Assembly (NCBI GenBank): GCA_014377145.1
Contig: JACMQE010000069.1
Span: 1 to 6,024 of the forward strand
Origin: Glaciimonas sp.
GTDB taxonomy: Bacteria > Pseudomonadota > Gammaproteobacteria > Burkholderiales > Burkholderiaceae
Direction: 5' to 3'
Length of the DNA: 6,024 bases
Every line of letters begins with the position of its first letter. Within the stretch, counting starts at the first letter, position 1. Positions 5,830 to 6,024 of the stretch are shown piece by piece. Under the pieces are notes generated by a model. That model searched no databases, was not told the origin of the DNA, and was given only the letters and a program-made list of their open reading frames with translations. The translations under genes were made by a program, and so were the position numbers.

Positions 5830-6024
5830 TAGGCTTTTTAGACAACCTCAAAAGCAGGAAAAACAAGCCGGTTAAGCCTATCGGTGCGGATGGCTTGCCG
5901 AATATCGAAGCGGAACCGGTATCGTTGGCGGAAGCTGCAAAAATGGCGAAAGTCCAAGAAAAAGTTTTTCGCGCGCGTAAAACTGCCGCCACAACTGGTG
6001 CCGAAAAGGAGGACTTGCCGTCGG
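5829..6024 (+). pseudogene. virB10: Probable VirB10-family protein, start codon lost, cut by the window end
   Basis: VirB10 spans both membranes in the type IV secretion core and couples inner-membrane energy to the channel. The frame beginning at 5829 reads (I)GFLDNLKSRKNKPVKPIGAD, then GLPNIEAEPVSLAEAAKMAK, and stays open to the window end, about 65 codons: charged, no membrane helix yet. The family is inferred mainly from its place directly after virB9; the N-terminus of VirB10 is poorly conserved. The junction reads caataataggc. In an intact operon TAATG would overlap the virB9 stop with an ATG, but here the codon is ATA, so initiation is lost or very weak. The next in-frame candidates are TTG 5895 and ATG 5943, neither with a clear ribosome binding site. 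Confidence 0.55.

Overview
The window looks like a decaying stretch of a proteobacterial genome, probably gammaproteobacterial or a close relative. Almost every recognisable gene is broken. The evidence is a DbpA-type RNA helicase, a DnaQ-like exonuclease, a class I fructose-bisphosphate aldolase tail, an IS3-family transposase end and a VirB8-VirB9-VirB10 segment of a P-type type IV secretion system. Each carries frameshifts, nonsense codons, truncations or a lost start codon. This pattern fits a recently host-restricted symbiont or pathogen, or a degenerating genomic island. An uncorrected error-prone assembly could mimic the single-base indels, but it would not easily explain the multi-codon deletions and truncations.

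Layout. 1-144: tail of an IS3-family transposase, cut by the window edge. 145-500: no recognisable gene. 509-1064 (+): DEDDh 3'-5' exonuclease pseudogene with one frameshift just upstream of its first catalytic motif. 1153-2554 (-): full-length dbpA pseudogene, convergent with the exonuclease, with two frameshifts and one nonsense codon. 2644-2945 (+): C-terminal scrap of class I fructose-bisphosphate aldolase, with a large internal and N-terminal loss. 2946-4680: clearly AT-rich. It holds an unidentified decayed gene that can be read as one protein of about 240 residues if small indels are repaired, then patches of further open frame that I cannot name. 4698-6024 (+): C-terminal half of virB8 (one nonsense codon), virB9 (an in-frame deletion and two frameshifts) and the start of a probable virB10 whose initiation codon is ATA.

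How the genes relate. VirB8, VirB9 and VirB10 are partners in the inner-membrane platform and core channel of a type IV secretion or conjugation machine. Their order and tight junctions show a former operon, now non-functional. The exonuclease, helicase and aldolase are ordinary housekeeping or accessory genes in different states of decay. No intact protein-coding gene could be established with confidence. The most unusual local structure is a perfect 18-bp inverted repeat inside virB9 that ends at the frameshift, suggesting a templated quasi-palindrome mutation. I saw no CRISPR array, tRNA, rRNA or obviously new functional system.
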